Positions 25,776 through 34,237 are shown, counted from the stretch's first letter. The stretch: DNA of 64,000 bases from Maribacter forsetii DSM 18668 (GCF_000744105.1 NZ_JQLH01000001.1:2418001-2482000), one strand, 5' to 3'. Numbers and translations: made by a program. Notes: generated from the letters alone by a model not told the origin.

Positions 25776-26783
25776 ATGAAAGCAATAGGATACAAAGAGA
25801 ATCTTCCAATTGACAATATAAAGTCTTTACAGGATGTAGAATTGGAAACTCCAAAAGCTACGGGAAGAGATATTTTAGTTGAAATAAAAGCTATTTCTGT
25901 AAATCCGGCAGATTATAAGGTACGTGCAGGAATACCCGCAGAAGGTGACAACTGGAAAGTTATTGGCTGGGATGCAACGGGAATTGTAACTGCTGTTGGA
26001 GAAGATGTAACCTTGTTTAATGTAGGAGATGAAGTGTGGTATGCAGGCGATTTTACTCGTCAAGGTAGTTATGCAGAATACCAAATTGTAGATGAGCGTA
26101 TTGTTGGTAAAAAACCTCAAAGCTTATCTTATGCTGAAGCTGCTGCATTACCATTAACCACACTTACAGCCTACGAAATGTTGTTTGATAGGTTAGAGGT
26201 ATCTAAAGACGATGCCAGCAAATCTATTTTGGTAATTGGTGCCGCTGGTGGTGTAGGTTCTATTTTGGTGCAATTGGCTAAAAAACTGACCAAGTTGAAC
26301 ATTATAGGTACGGCTTCTCGTGAAGAAACTACGTCTTGGTTAAAAGAATTAGGTGCAGACACGGTTATTAACCACAGAAATAAATTGAGCGAAGAGTTCG
26401 AGAAATACAATTTACCGGCTCCGGAGTATGTAGTAAGCTTAAATGCTACGGAACACCACGTAGATGAAATTGCTAAACTGATAAAACCTCAAGGGAAATT
26501 CGGATTTATAGACGACCCAAAATCGCTAAATGTAATGCCTTTTAAAGGTAAAGCGGTTTCTACGCACATAGAGTTAATGTTTACACGCTCTATGTTTCAG
26601 ACCGAAGATATGATTGAGCAGCATAACATTTTAAATAAAGCTTCTGAATTAATCGACAACGGAACTATTAGAACTACGTTAGGAGAAAATTTTGGAACTA
26701 TAAACGCTGAAAACCTTAGAAAAGCTCACGCTTTTTTAGAAACAGGTAAAGCAAAAGGTAAAATTGTTTTAGAAGGATTTTAA
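25776..26783 (+). CDS. Zinc-binding alcohol dehydrogenase-family MDR protein
   Basis: About 335 aa. Start taken at ATG 25776 (MKAIGYKENLPIDN), not the in-frame TTG at 25758 that lies inside the upstream gene. Cofactor loop LVIGAAGGVGSILVQLAKKL, SVNPADYKVRAG and DATGIVTAVGEDVTLFNVGDEVWYAGD follow the zinc-free YhdH/quinone reductase type (ZADH_N plus Rossmann). Catalytic zinc ligands are not evident. Co-transcribed with the nitroreductase. Confidence 0.92.
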   Translation: MKAIGYKENLPIDNIKSLQDVELETPKATGRDILVEIKAISVNPADYKVRAGIPAEGDNWKVIGWDATGIVTAVGEDVTLFNVGDEVWYAGDFTRQGSYAEYQIVDERIVGKKPQSLSYAEAAALPLTTLTAYEMLFDRLEVSKDDASKSILVIGAAGGVGSILVQLAKKLTKLNIIGTASREETTSWLKELGADTVINHRNKLSEEFEKYNLPAPEYVVSLNATEHHVDEIAKLIKPQGKFGFIDDPKSLNVMPFKGKAVSTHIELMFTRSMFQTEDMIEQHNILNKASELIDNGTIRTTLGENFGTINAENLRKAHAFLETGKAKGKIVLEGF

Positions 26784-26796
26784 ACCCATTATCATA

Positions 26797-26884
26797 AATG
26801 TCACTTCGAGTATTTTTATTGAAATAGCATGGAAATAAAAATGTATCGAGAATTTGGGAACACGCTTGCTTTTCGATACTAAGC
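26797..26884. repeat. Intergenic TCACTTCGAG / TATCGAGAA-type repeat element
   Basis: The segment begins AATGTCACTTCGAGTA, has an internal inverted repeat (ATTTTTATT and AATAAAAAT around GAAATAGCATGG) and ends TGTATCGAGAATTTGGG...TTTTCGATACT. Its style is that of the short dispersed intergenic elements seen in Flavobacteriaceae. It fills most of the gap before the DUF4437 gene. Confidence 0.5.
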
Positions 26885-26926
26885 ACTTTAAAAATATTAT
26901 TAATAAAAAAAATAAAAAGTATCAAA

Positions 26927-27759
26927 ATGAAAAAAACAATACTACTTGCATTAGCGATAGCAACAACGGCATATGCAAGTGCTCAAACACCAACAACAGA
27001 TCTTGCCAAATCTGTAAATGAGGTGGTAACGGCGGACAATGTAGAATGGGGATGGTTAAATCCGTTACGAGGCGATAAAAGTCCAGCAGCAGGAAAACTT
27101 TGGGGAGATCGTACAAAAAATGAACCTGCAGGATTTTTAGTGAAATTCAATAAAGGGTTTTCTTCGCCTCCACATATTCATAACATTACATATCGTGGAG
27201 TGGTGATTCAAGGATTATTACACAATGACGATGAAAAAGCAGAAAAACAGTGGTTGCCAGCAGGATCCTATTGGCAGCAACCAGCAGGAGAAGCGCATAT
27301 TACTGCAGCAGATGGTGAAGAAAATATGGCTTTTTTAGATATTCAAGAAGGACCGTATTTAGTACAACCAACAGACGAAGCTTTTGATAATGGTGAACGA
27401 CCAATTAATGTAGATAAAACATATTTAGTATGGCTAAACGCTAATGATATAGAATGGGTTTCAGAAAAAAGTAATGTAGAAACTACTTTTTTATGGGAAG
27501 CCACGAAAAAAATCAATTACGAGCTTCTTTAATAAAATTACCAGCTGGTTTTAAAGGTAAAATTAAAAATTTAAGTTCAAATTTTAGAGCAGTAGTTATT
27601 TCTGGTGGAATTTCACACCAGTTTTCTAAAAAAGAAGATAAAAAGGAATTAAACGCACCATCTTATTTTGGAGCAGAAGAAAATGCAACTTCAATCATTT
27701 CAGCAGAAAAAGAAACGGTACTATACATAAGAAGTAACGGTAGTTTTGAGATAAAATAA
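26927..27759 (+). pseudogene. DUF4437 (cupin-type) secreted protein gene with a -1 frameshift
   Basis: The 5' frame (26927-27532) gives a signal peptide (1-19) and the DUF4437 N-terminal cupin (NPLRGDKSPAAGKLWGDR, FSSPPHIHNITYRGVVIQGLLHND, PAGEAHITAADGEENMAFLDIQEGPYLV). After TTFLW it runs out of family similarity and stops at 27532. The other frame from 27493 carries the missing end: GSHEKNQLRASLIKLPAGFKG...SYFGAEENATS...LYIRSNGSFEIK. Loss of one G in GGG at 27495-27497 (TGGGG expected for WG) joins the frames into about 278 aa, the family length. Either a real mutation or an assembly error. Confidence 0.85.
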
Positions 27760-27764
27760 CTTTG

Positions 27765-27886
27765 ATAAACACCATGAATTAAGCAAACATTTACGAAATT
27801 GTAAAGAATAAGGCTTTTTTGGTGACCATTTCAAAAACGTGCATGTAATGTTTGAAAACTATGCCGATGAAGCTTTTGTATCGTAT
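27765..27886 (+). pseudogene. Possible small gene remnant
   Basis: Between the DUF4437 gene and the next CDS one frame reads HELSKHLRNCKE, a stop, then GFFGDHFKNVHVMFENYADEAFVSY and a stop. The second part has protein-like composition and slightly resembles NTF2/SnoaL-type proteins, but the match is too short to name. Confidence 0.25.
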
Positions 27887-27900
27887 TAAACCAACCAATT

Positions 27901-29547
27901 ATGATAGATCCTAAATATCCAGAACTTACCGATCTGCAAGTAGAGAAACTTAAATCTTACGGTGAAATCGAATTTTATAAAGAGCCCACCGTAGTGTTGG
28001 ACTTTGGTGATCAACATTACGATTTTTTCGTAGTGCTTACTGGCGGAATTAGAATTATTGATCCTGATAAAAAAGATGATAGCCTTACCATACATAGAAG
28101 GCATCAATTTTCCGGTTCAAGTAGTATTTTATCTCATAGAACGGTTGGTGTATGTGGTGAAACTTTAGAAAATACACAACTTATACGAATTAGTCCCGAA
28201 AAGCTAAAAAGTGCCATTGCTAAATTCAGCGATATTAGCGATGTACTCTTAAATGCCTTTTTATTGCGGGAAGATGCATTAAAAAACAACGTTCAGGGTA
28301 TAAAATTAATAGGTTCTGAACATTCTAATGAAACGTATGCTATCCGAGATTTTATGGATAAGAATGATATCTGGTACAATTTTATAGATTCTGACAAGGA
28401 GGATGGATTGGTACAAATGTTAGATACTTTCAACTTAAAGGAATCAGATTTACCCGTATTGATCAATAGTCAGAATAAAATTTCTATTCGCCCATCAATT
28501 GATGAAATTGGTATGTGTACGGGAGTTCGGTTAGAACTAGATGATGAAATCTATGATGTTTTGGTCGTAGGCGCTGGACCTGCAGGTTTGGCTGCTAGCG
28601 TATACGCGTCTTCAGAAGGACTGAGTGTATTGACCATTGACAGTAATTCTCCTGGCGGACAAGCTGGCAAGAGCTCTAAGATTGAAAATTACCTGGGATT
28701 TCCTACAGGTATTTCCGGTCGGGATTTAGCGAACAACGGCTACATTCAAGCTCAAAAGTTTGGCTGTACTATTTCGGTACCGCATAGAGTGGAAGGCATT
28801 GAACGTAAAAAAGGTTACTATGAAATCAACTCTAACAACACTTCAACCTTAAAAGCCAAAACGGTAATTGCTGCAACCGGCGCTGCATATAGAAGACTGC
28901 CTTTAGAGGGAATTGAAAAATTTGAAGGCTCTGGTATATACTATAGCGCCACATCTATGCATGCCAATATGTGTAAAAACAGCGAAATTGGAATTGTCGG
29001 TGGTGGTAATTCTGCGGGACAAGCAGCATTATTTTTAGCCAATTATGCGCACAAGGTTTATGTAATCATCAGAAATGAGGATATTGGTGCCAAAATGAGC
29101 GATTACTTGGTGCAACGCATCATCGCTTGCGAAAATATTGAAGTATTGACCAGTAGTAACGTGGTTAAAGTTGACGGGGATACGTATTTAGAAAAGGTTG
29201 AAATCAAAAAGAATGATACATTAATTGAGAATAACATCAATTACCTGTTCACTTTTGTTGGCGCCAAACCCTGTACCGAATGGCTAGACAATATTATCGA
29301 TACCGATGAAAAAGGCTTTGTGCACACGGGTCTCACCATTTGCGATAATGCCCTTAAAAGCGAATCTGTATTCAACAATAGAAAACCTTATACTTTCGAG
29401 ACCAGTTTACCCGGACTTTTTGCTGTGGGCGATGTGCGTTCAGGTTCGGTAAAACGTGTGGCATCGGCAGTAGGCGAGGGGTCTATTGTGGTGAGTGATA
29501 TCCATAAGTTTTTAGCCCTGGAAAACGAAGTAAAAACTGTAAAGTAA
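27901..29547 (+). CDS. Cyclic-nucleotide-binding domain / thioredoxin-reductase-like FAD oxidoreductase without CxxC
   Basis: 548 aa in three parts. Residues about 10-125: CRP/cNMP-binding fold (FFVVLTGGIRIID, HQFSGSSSIL). About 133-205: glutaredoxin-like fold without a CxxC. About 218-540: thioredoxin-reductase fold with FAD loop VVGAGPAGLAAS (222-233), SPGGQAGKSSKIENYLGFP, NAD loop GIVGGGNSAGQAALF and LFAVGDVRSGSVKRVASAVGEG. At the place of the redox CATC motif it has SATS (349-352), so it cannot pass electrons by a dithiol there. Perhaps NAD(P)H-FAD chemistry gated by a nucleotide ligand. Operon with the AraC gene 12 bases on. Confidence 0.88.
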   Translation: MIDPKYPELTDLQVEKLKSYGEIEFYKEPTVVLDFGDQHYDFFVVLTGGIRIIDPDKKDDSLTIHRRHQFSGSSSILSHRTVGVCGETLENTQLIRISPEKLKSAIAKFSDISDVLLNAFLLREDALKNNVQGIKLIGSEHSNETYAIRDFMDKNDIWYNFIDSDKEDGLVQMLDTFNLKESDLPVLINSQNKISIRPSIDEIGMCTGVRLELDDEIYDVLVVGAGPAGLAASVYASSEGLSVLTIDSNSPGGQAGKSSKIENYLGFPTGISGRDLANNGYIQAQKFGCTISVPHRVEGIERKKGYYEINSNNTSTLKAKTVIAATGAAYRRLPLEGIEKFEGSGIYYSATSMHANMCKNSEIGIVGGGNSAGQAALFLANYAHKVYVIIRNEDIGAKMSDYLVQRIIACENIEVLTSSNVVKVDGDTYLEKVEIKKNDTLIENNINYLFTFVGAKPCTEWLDNIIDTDEKGFVHTGLTICDNALKSESVFNNRKPYTFETSLPGLFAVGDVRSGSVKRVASAVGEGSIVVSDIHKFLALENEVKTVK

Positions 29548-29559
29548 CCTTTTATACTC

Positions 29560-30426
29560 ATGGCTAGAACTATTATAGAGAATATCGTTATTGCGAAATA
29601 CAAGAACCAAACATTTTTTGAGTTCTGTAAGTATACTACCATTCGTTTTTTTGAAATTGTATATTTTGAAAAAGGAACAGGAACTATTAAAATAAACGGT
29701 AATACGGTACCCTATACTTCTAACAGTGTTTTTGTTTTTATTCCTGACGATATTTATATCGTAAACCCTGATTCTGCGACCACTACAGTGGCTATAAAAT
29801 TTTTAAAGAGCTTTTTTAGAAAAACATCTGCGCTAAACGAAACCTTACCGGTTAATGATTGGTTTCGAAAAATCGAAGAAATACTAAATAGCGAAAGTCA
29901 CCAGCTTCGTGAAATGCAATTTGCAACCGAATCTGACCGGTCACACTTAGTATCTCTTATTAACATGGTTGCCACTGAATATATGAGCGAGCAAACTTTT
30001 GATATTTTCATTATTCAAAATTCCGTATCGGTTATTCTACATCTTATTGCCAGAAATATTCAATTCATTAATACGGCAGATACTGTAAAGAATGTGAAGT
30101 CATCTAAAATTCAACAAATCATCAACTACATTCACGCCAATATTTACAATTCCGAATTGCTTACCACCAAAAGTCTGGCAGAGGAATTTCATATGTCAGA
30201 TAATTATATGAGTGAATATTTTAAAAAGCATACCGATGTTTCATTAAAGAAGTACATCATCAACTACAAGTTAAAACTTGTAGAAACCCGATTAAAGTAT
30301 ACCGATATGCAGTTTTCAGAAATAGCAATGGAATTGGGCTTTACAGATTCTAGTCATTTGAACAAGACTTTCCAAAGCTATAAAGGGATGACTATAGGTG
30401 CTTATAAGGCTAGTATTTCTGCATAA
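29560..30426 (+). CDS. AraC-family transcriptional regulator
   Basis: 288 aa. N-terminal cupin-like part (EKGTGTIKINGNTVPYTSNSVFVFIPDDIYIV) and C-terminal AraC double HTH (SLAEEFHMSDNYMSEYFKKHTDVSLKKYIINYKLKLVETRLKYTDMQFSEIAMELGFTDSSHLNKTFQSYKGM). Paralogue of the protein at 22832. Coupled to the TrxR-like gene. Candidate regulator of the repeats at 30907 and 33107, which lie just downstream (inference). Confidence 0.93.
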   Translation: MARTIIENIVIAKYKNQTFFEFCKYTTIRFFEIVYFEKGTGTIKINGNTVPYTSNSVFVFIPDDIYIVNPDSATTTVAIKFLKSFFRKTSALNETLPVNDWFRKIEEILNSESHQLREMQFATESDRSHLVSLINMVATEYMSEQTFDIFIIQNSVSVILHLIARNIQFINTADTVKNVKSSKIQQIINYIHANIYNSELLTTKSLAEEFHMSDNYMSEYFKKHTDVSLKKYIINYKLKLVETRLKYTDMQFSEIAMELGFTDSSHLNKTFQSYKGMTIGAYKASISA

Positions 30427-30837
30427 TTAAATACCATCAAAAATTCCTGAAACAAATTCTCCAACACCCTCTAGCAAACCATCAAACACATCTCCAAAAT
30501 CTAACCAAGAAGCATCTAAGTCAATAGCTGGAATATCGGTCCAATCTGTGACGGTAGAGGCAGAAATTCCGCTTAGCATTTCAGTTTTCATCGCAACATA
30601 ATCACAAGCTTCACCCGCTAATTCATGATACAAATCAAAGGCTTCATGAGATGTAAAAACGGACATTGCCTAACATGATAAATCCACATAATCATACCAC
30701 TTACTCTTTCTATGGGCTTTTTTCACTTCATCAGGTGTGTAAAATTTTTTCTTGCCATTATCCTTGACTAGTATTTCTCCAATATCAGAAATGAATTCTT
30801 TTTTATTCTGAGGTGCTGGTTCGCAAGATGTACTCAT
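30427..30837 (-). pseudogene. Small conserved-looking gene broken by an in-frame TAG
   Basis: On the minus strand ATG 30837 opens MSTSCEPAPQNKKEFISDIG...KKKFYTPDEVKKAHRKSKW...DLSC (55 aa) and stops at TAG (30672-30670). The same frame continues at once AMSVFTSHEAFDLYHELAGEACDYVAMKTEMLSG... to 30427. Reading TAG as TGG (Trp) gives one protein of 136 aa. The frame continuity, the codon usage on both sides and the natural flow of sequence suggest a nonsense mutation rather than two genes. I recall similar intact small Flavobacteriaceae proteins but cannot name the family. The 3' part alone (30427-30666, 79 aa) could still be made from ATG 30666. Confidence 0.65.
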
Positions 30838-30903
30838 GTTAGTCTCAATTATATTGGAGTAATTTACTTACATAAACTTAAAAAATCATCAATTACCTCT
30901 TTT

Positions 30904-30961
30904 TTTACCTAAAGCACTTTGTTTTTTACCCATTTTAAGCTGGTGTCCCCAAATACCTTTG
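30904..30961 (+). promoter_or_regulatory. Promoter with AraC-like repeats before the enoyl-CoA hydratase gene
   Basis: -7 element TACCTTTG (30954-30961). TTTACCTAAA at 30904 and TTTTACCCAT at 30924 have their ACC cores 21 bp apart (30907 and 30928). The distal 10-mer is identical, at identical distance from the -7, to that at 33104. Confidence 0.6.
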
Positions 30962-31005
30962 TACTGTAATTAATACAGAACGAATATCAACCAAAAACAA
31001 ATATT

Positions 31006-31851
31006 ATGGACTACAAGAACTTTCAAACATTTAAAGCAGAACAAAAAGGCGGAATTTTAACCGTAGACATCAACTTCGGACCAGTAAACGTACAGGGACA
31101 AGAAATGCTAGCAGATTTAAGCAGCTTATGCTTACGATTAGAAAGAGATAGAAGCGTAAAAGTTGTGGTTTTTGAATCTTCAAATCCAGGATATTGGGTA
31201 TGTCATTATGATACGAACTTATTAAAAGATATGTCTACAGAAGCTGTTCCAAGAAACGAAGTACAGTTATTGGACTTACAAGCTGTATTAGAACGCTTAA
31301 GCAACGTACCACAAGCAACTATAGCAAAAATTGAAGGTTTTGCAAGAGGAGGCGGACATGAAATGGCGTTGGCGTTAGATATGCGTTTTGCAGCTAGAGG
31401 AAAGGCTAAGTTCATGCAGATGGAAGTTGGCATGGGAATTTTACCATGTGGAGGTGGAGCGTCTCGTATGGCTAGACAAACAGGATTAGGAAAAGCACTA
31501 GAAATTATTCTAGGAGCAAGAGATTGGGATGCCGATGAAGCCGAAAAATTCGGAACCATCAATAAAGCTTTAGATGCCGATAAAATTGGTGCTTATGTTG
31601 ATGCTTTGGCAGAACGTATATCTCAATTTCCAGCAGATTCTATTGCCGCTAGTAAACGTGCAGTATATGCATCTATAGATTTACCAATAAAAGAAGCTTT
31701 AAAAGAAGAAGCATACCAATTATTTCAAGCTACGAGTAAAACTCCTGCAATAAAAAGATTTGCCTATGCAGATGATAACGGAGCACAATTTGACCACGAA
31801 AACCAGAAGAACTGGGAACAAATGGTTATGGATATTCAAGAAGTGAATTAA
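31006..31851 (+). CDS. Enoyl-CoA hydratase/isomerase (crotonase) family protein
   Basis: 281 aa. The oxyanion-hole motif IEGFARGGGHEMALALDMRFAA and the second motif QMEVGMGILPCGGGASRMARQTG with the active-site Glu region match the crotonase fold; EFGTINKALDAD is the usual next segment. Acts on an acyl-CoA; substrate unknown, and no other CoA enzymes lie nearby, so it may have a moonlighting role in aromatic or electrophile breakdown. It leads towards the MDR gene at 31999 after a repeat-rich gap. Confidence 0.9.
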   Translation: MDYKNFQTFKAEQKGGILTVDINFGPVNVQGQEMLADLSSLCLRLERDRSVKVVVFESSNPGYWVCHYDTNLLKDMSTEAVPRNEVQLLDLQAVLERLSNVPQATIAKIEGFARGGGHEMALALDMRFAARGKAKFMQMEVGMGILPCGGGASRMARQTGLGKALEIILGARDWDADEAEKFGTINKALDADKIGAYVDALAERISQFPADSIAASKRAVYASIDLPIKEALKEEAYQLFQATSKTPAIKRFAYADDNGAQFDHENQKNWEQMVMDIQEVN

Positions 31852-31960
31852 GGCGCTGAGCGCCATACGCCTTGCGCCAAGCGCATTTCGCATATCGCTT
31901 TTCAATTTTTATGTAGAGCGCATAGCGCACAGCGAACAACGAACAACGAACAACGAACAA
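31852..31960. repeat. Low-complexity intergenic repeat: GCGC-rich inverted units and four CGAACAA copies
   Basis: Just after the crotonase stop the sequence changes to short GCGC-containing units (GGCGCTGAGCGCC, TTGCGCCAAGCGC, GAGCGCATAGCGC) and ends in four tandem CGAACAA units (31933-31960). Similar strings turn up between genes in other Flavobacteriaceae. Base composition is unlike the neighbours. No coding frame. Confidence 0.75.
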
Positions 31961-31998
31961 CAATTAAAAATTAACTAAATAAATAAAGAAGAAAGATT

Positions 31999-32982
31999 AT
32001 GAAAGCAATGTTATTAAACAGTTACGGAGAAAACGCAAATTTTGAAGTTTCAGAAATAGCAAAACCAGCAGTAAAAGCAAATCACGTTTTAGTGAAAATA
32101 GCGGCATCTAGTGTCAATACTATTGATATGATGATTAAAAATATGGGGACAGATTTACCATTGTCTCCTGCTACTCCAGCTTTATTAGGTATGGATTTTT
32201 CCGGAGTAATTGAAGCTGTTGGAGAAGGTGTAGAGGGTTATGCTGTAGGCGATGAAGTATACGGTTGTGCTGGTGGATTAGCAGATTTACCTGGAACATT
32301 GACAGAATACATTGTAGCCGATAGTAGTTTAATTGGTCACAAACCAAAAGAATTGACTATGCGCGAAACTGCAGCTTTACCTTTAGTTGCAATTACAGCT
32401 TATGAAGGTTTGACAAGAGCAGGCGTAAAAGCAGGTCAGAAAGTATTGGTACATGGTGGTTCTGGTGGTGTTGGTCATTTAGCGGTTCAATTGGCAAAAT
32501 ATTTTGGTGCAGAGGTTTTTGCTACTGGTACTGGTGACAAGCAGAAAGCAATTGTTGAAAAATTTGGGGCAACGTTTATCGATTTTAAAACTGAAAAGGT
32601 AGCAGATTATACAGCAAAATATACCGATGGAGGTTTTGACGTTGTTTTTGATACCGTTGGTGGTTCAAACCTAACCAATTCTATGGAAGCGGTTGCCTTA
32701 AACGGACACATTTCTACAACGGTTTCCTTGTTGGAAATCGATTTAACTCCGTTGCACTTTAAAGGAGCATCATTACACGTGGTCTTTATGTTGATTCCGA
32801 TGTTACATAACTTCAAAAGAGAAAATCACGGTAGTATTTTAAAAAAATTAGCTGAAATTTCTAACGAAGGTCATTTAACTCCGATTGTTGATGAAAATCA
32901 ATTTTCATTGGAGCAAGTTGTTGATGCTTATGCACACTTAGCTAGTGGTACAGCTATTGGTAAAGTTGTGGTTGAAAACTAA
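31999..32982 (+). CDS. NADP-dependent MDR quinone oxidoreductase
   Basis: 327 aa. MKAMLLNSYGENANFEVSEI, NTIDMMIKNMG, GMDFSGVIEAVGEGVEGYAVGDEVYGC and the cofactor loop VLVHGGSGGVGHLAVQLAKYFGAEV identify the zinc-free quinone reductase (Qor/ZTA1-like) group. An AGGAAGAAAG-like purine stretch (AAGAAGAAAG) precedes the ATG. It is the third of four MDR proteins in this window and most similar in motif set to that at 40728. Confidence 0.93.
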   Translation: MKAMLLNSYGENANFEVSEIAKPAVKANHVLVKIAASSVNTIDMMIKNMGTDLPLSPATPALLGMDFSGVIEAVGEGVEGYAVGDEVYGCAGGLADLPGTLTEYIVADSSLIGHKPKELTMRETAALPLVAITAYEGLTRAGVKAGQKVLVHGGSGGVGHLAVQLAKYFGAEVFATGTGDKQKAIVEKFGATFIDFKTEKVADYTAKYTDGGFDVVFDTVGGSNLTNSMEAVALNGHISTTVSLLEIDLTPLHFKGASLHVVFMLIPMLHNFKRENHGSILKKLAEISNEGHLTPIVDENQFSLEQVVDAYAHLASGTAIGKVVVEN

Positions 32983-33054
32983 ATAATAGTAAATAAAATA
33001 TGTAGTAGGATTAGAGTTGCACGCTCTAATCATGTCGATGAATATGTTCTTTTG

Positions 33055-33082
33055 AATGCCCCAGAAATGGGGCATTTTTTTG
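33055..33082 (+). terminator. Terminator after the MDR gene
   Basis: 9-bp stem AATGCCCCA / TGGGGCATT (33055-33063 and 33068-33076) with a GAAA tetraloop and a run of T. An additional stem GATTAGAG/CTCTAATC lies just upstream (about 33010-33032). Confidence 0.85.
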
Positions 33083-33103
33083 CTTTAAAACAAAACCTTG
33101 AAA

Positions 33104-33161
33104 TTTACCTAAACAACCGTTTTTACTACCAAAAAATTACTGCTGTCTCATACTACCTTTG
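33104..33161 (+). promoter_or_regulatory. Promoter with AraC-like repeats before the 2OG-oxygenase gene
   Basis: -7 element TACCTTTG (33154-33161). TTTACCTAAA (33104) and TTTACTACCAAAA (33121) have ACC cores 21 bp apart at 33107 and 33128, with the same offsets as at 30 kb. Confidence 0.6.
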
Positions 33162-33227
33162 TTATCAGAATAAGTAAATAAAACCAAAAATACTTTTAAA
33201 GAGGTTTTGGTAAAAAACAAATATATT

Positions 33228-34190
33228 ATGAAAACAATAACAAATACAAATGCACTCGCACAAGCTCGTGCGCTTACACTACCAACTCGCGAAGCTTCAC
33301 TAAATCGTGATCCTTCTGTGTCACAATTTTGGAATAGTAACCGAGAGTTGCTTAAAGATGCTTGGAGCGAATGGGAAATTGAAAACAAAGACAGTTTGCT
33401 AGTACCTGATGAAACCTTACTTGACCCAAAATTAAGAAAAGCTATAAACGATGCTTGGGAAAATCCAGAAAAGGAAAATGCTGTTGCTGATTTATGGGAA
33501 GAGATTATTCCTGGGGTATATTCTGCTCAGTTTTTTGATTTGGAACGTCTAGCAGATTTTCGTAAATATCTAGAAGCTACGGTAAATTCTGAAATTCCAA
33601 GACGTGCACCTTATGGCATTCAGTTGAATCGTTATGGCGTTATGTTAGACCCACGTTCAGAAGGTCATCTTGCTGCACCCAATTTTCAGGCATTTTACAA
33701 CGAAATCATGGATCACTATATGCGTCCGATCGCCCGTTTATTACTAGGTACTTATGGCTACGATAACCAAACCTTTGGTTTTTCTATTCAGTATAACCCA
33801 GATAAAGATAAAGATTTGCATGCCCATACGGATGCTTCCGCAGCTACCTTGAATATTAATATTAACTTACCTGAAGAAAAATTTACAGGTTCACAAGTCG
33901 ATTTTCATGATCGATCAACAGGTAAAGTGGTTCAAACTATCTTTGAACCCGGTAAGGCAATAATTCATACTGGCAAAGTACCTCATGCTACCCATCCAAT
34001 TACAAGTGGACAACGTAGTAACTTGGTTGTATGGCTGTATGGAGATCGTATGCAAATACCACGAGGAGGTGCAAGTAGTTATGGCAGCGTTGATAATTCA
34101 ACATCAAAAGTTGTTGCGGCAGAAAATATTACGGCTCGCGAGCGTTGGAGTTTACCAGAAGGTCCCAAAGATACCTTTGCACCGTTTTAA
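33228..34190 (+). CDS. 2-oxoglutarate/Fe(II)-dependent oxygenase (prolyl hydroxylase-like)
   Basis: About 320 aa; start taken at ATG 33228 since the longer frame begins with TTG in the leader. The double-stranded beta-helix contains HTD in LHAHTDASAATLNININL (iron ligands His and Asp), the distal ligand His in IIHTGKVPHATHPITSG and the 2OG-binding Arg in GQRSNLVVWLYG. A helical N-terminal part (about 1-100) precedes it. The target is not known. The next gene, an SDR, follows after a hairpin. Confidence 0.85.
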   Translation: MKTITNTNALAQARALTLPTREASLNRDPSVSQFWNSNRELLKDAWSEWEIENKDSLLVPDETLLDPKLRKAINDAWENPEKENAVADLWEEIIPGVYSAQFFDLERLADFRKYLEATVNSEIPRRAPYGIQLNRYGVMLDPRSEGHLAAPNFQAFYNEIMDHYMRPIARLLLGTYGYDNQTFGFSIQYNPDKDKDLHAHTDASAATLNININLPEEKFTGSQVDFHDRSTGKVVQTIFEPGKAIIHTGKVPHATHPITSGQRSNLVVWLYGDRMQIPRGGASSYGSVDNSTSKVVAAENITARERWSLPEGPKDTFAPF

Positions 34191-34205
34191 AAATAAAAGA
34201 AAACA

Positions 34206-34237
34206 GAATTTTGGCAGAACATATTCTGCCAAAATTC
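34206..34237 (+). terminator. Long hairpin between the 2OG-oxygenase and SDR genes
   Basis: Perfect 14-bp stem (GAATTTTGGCAGAA with its complement, 34206-34219 and 34224-34237) and a 4-base loop CATA. No T-tract follows, so it may attenuate or protect mRNA instead of ending it fully. Confidence 0.55.

Noticed and set aside
27493..27759. The 88-aa ORF as an independent gene
   Set aside because: It begins inside the upstream frame and encodes the missing C-terminal part of DUF4437, so it is the downstream half of a frameshifted gene.
30664..30672. TAG read as an amino acid (recoding, pyrrolysine) in the small gene
   Set aside because: No pyrrolysine system is expected in this group, and neighbouring genes end with all three stops. 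A plain nonsense mutation is simpler.
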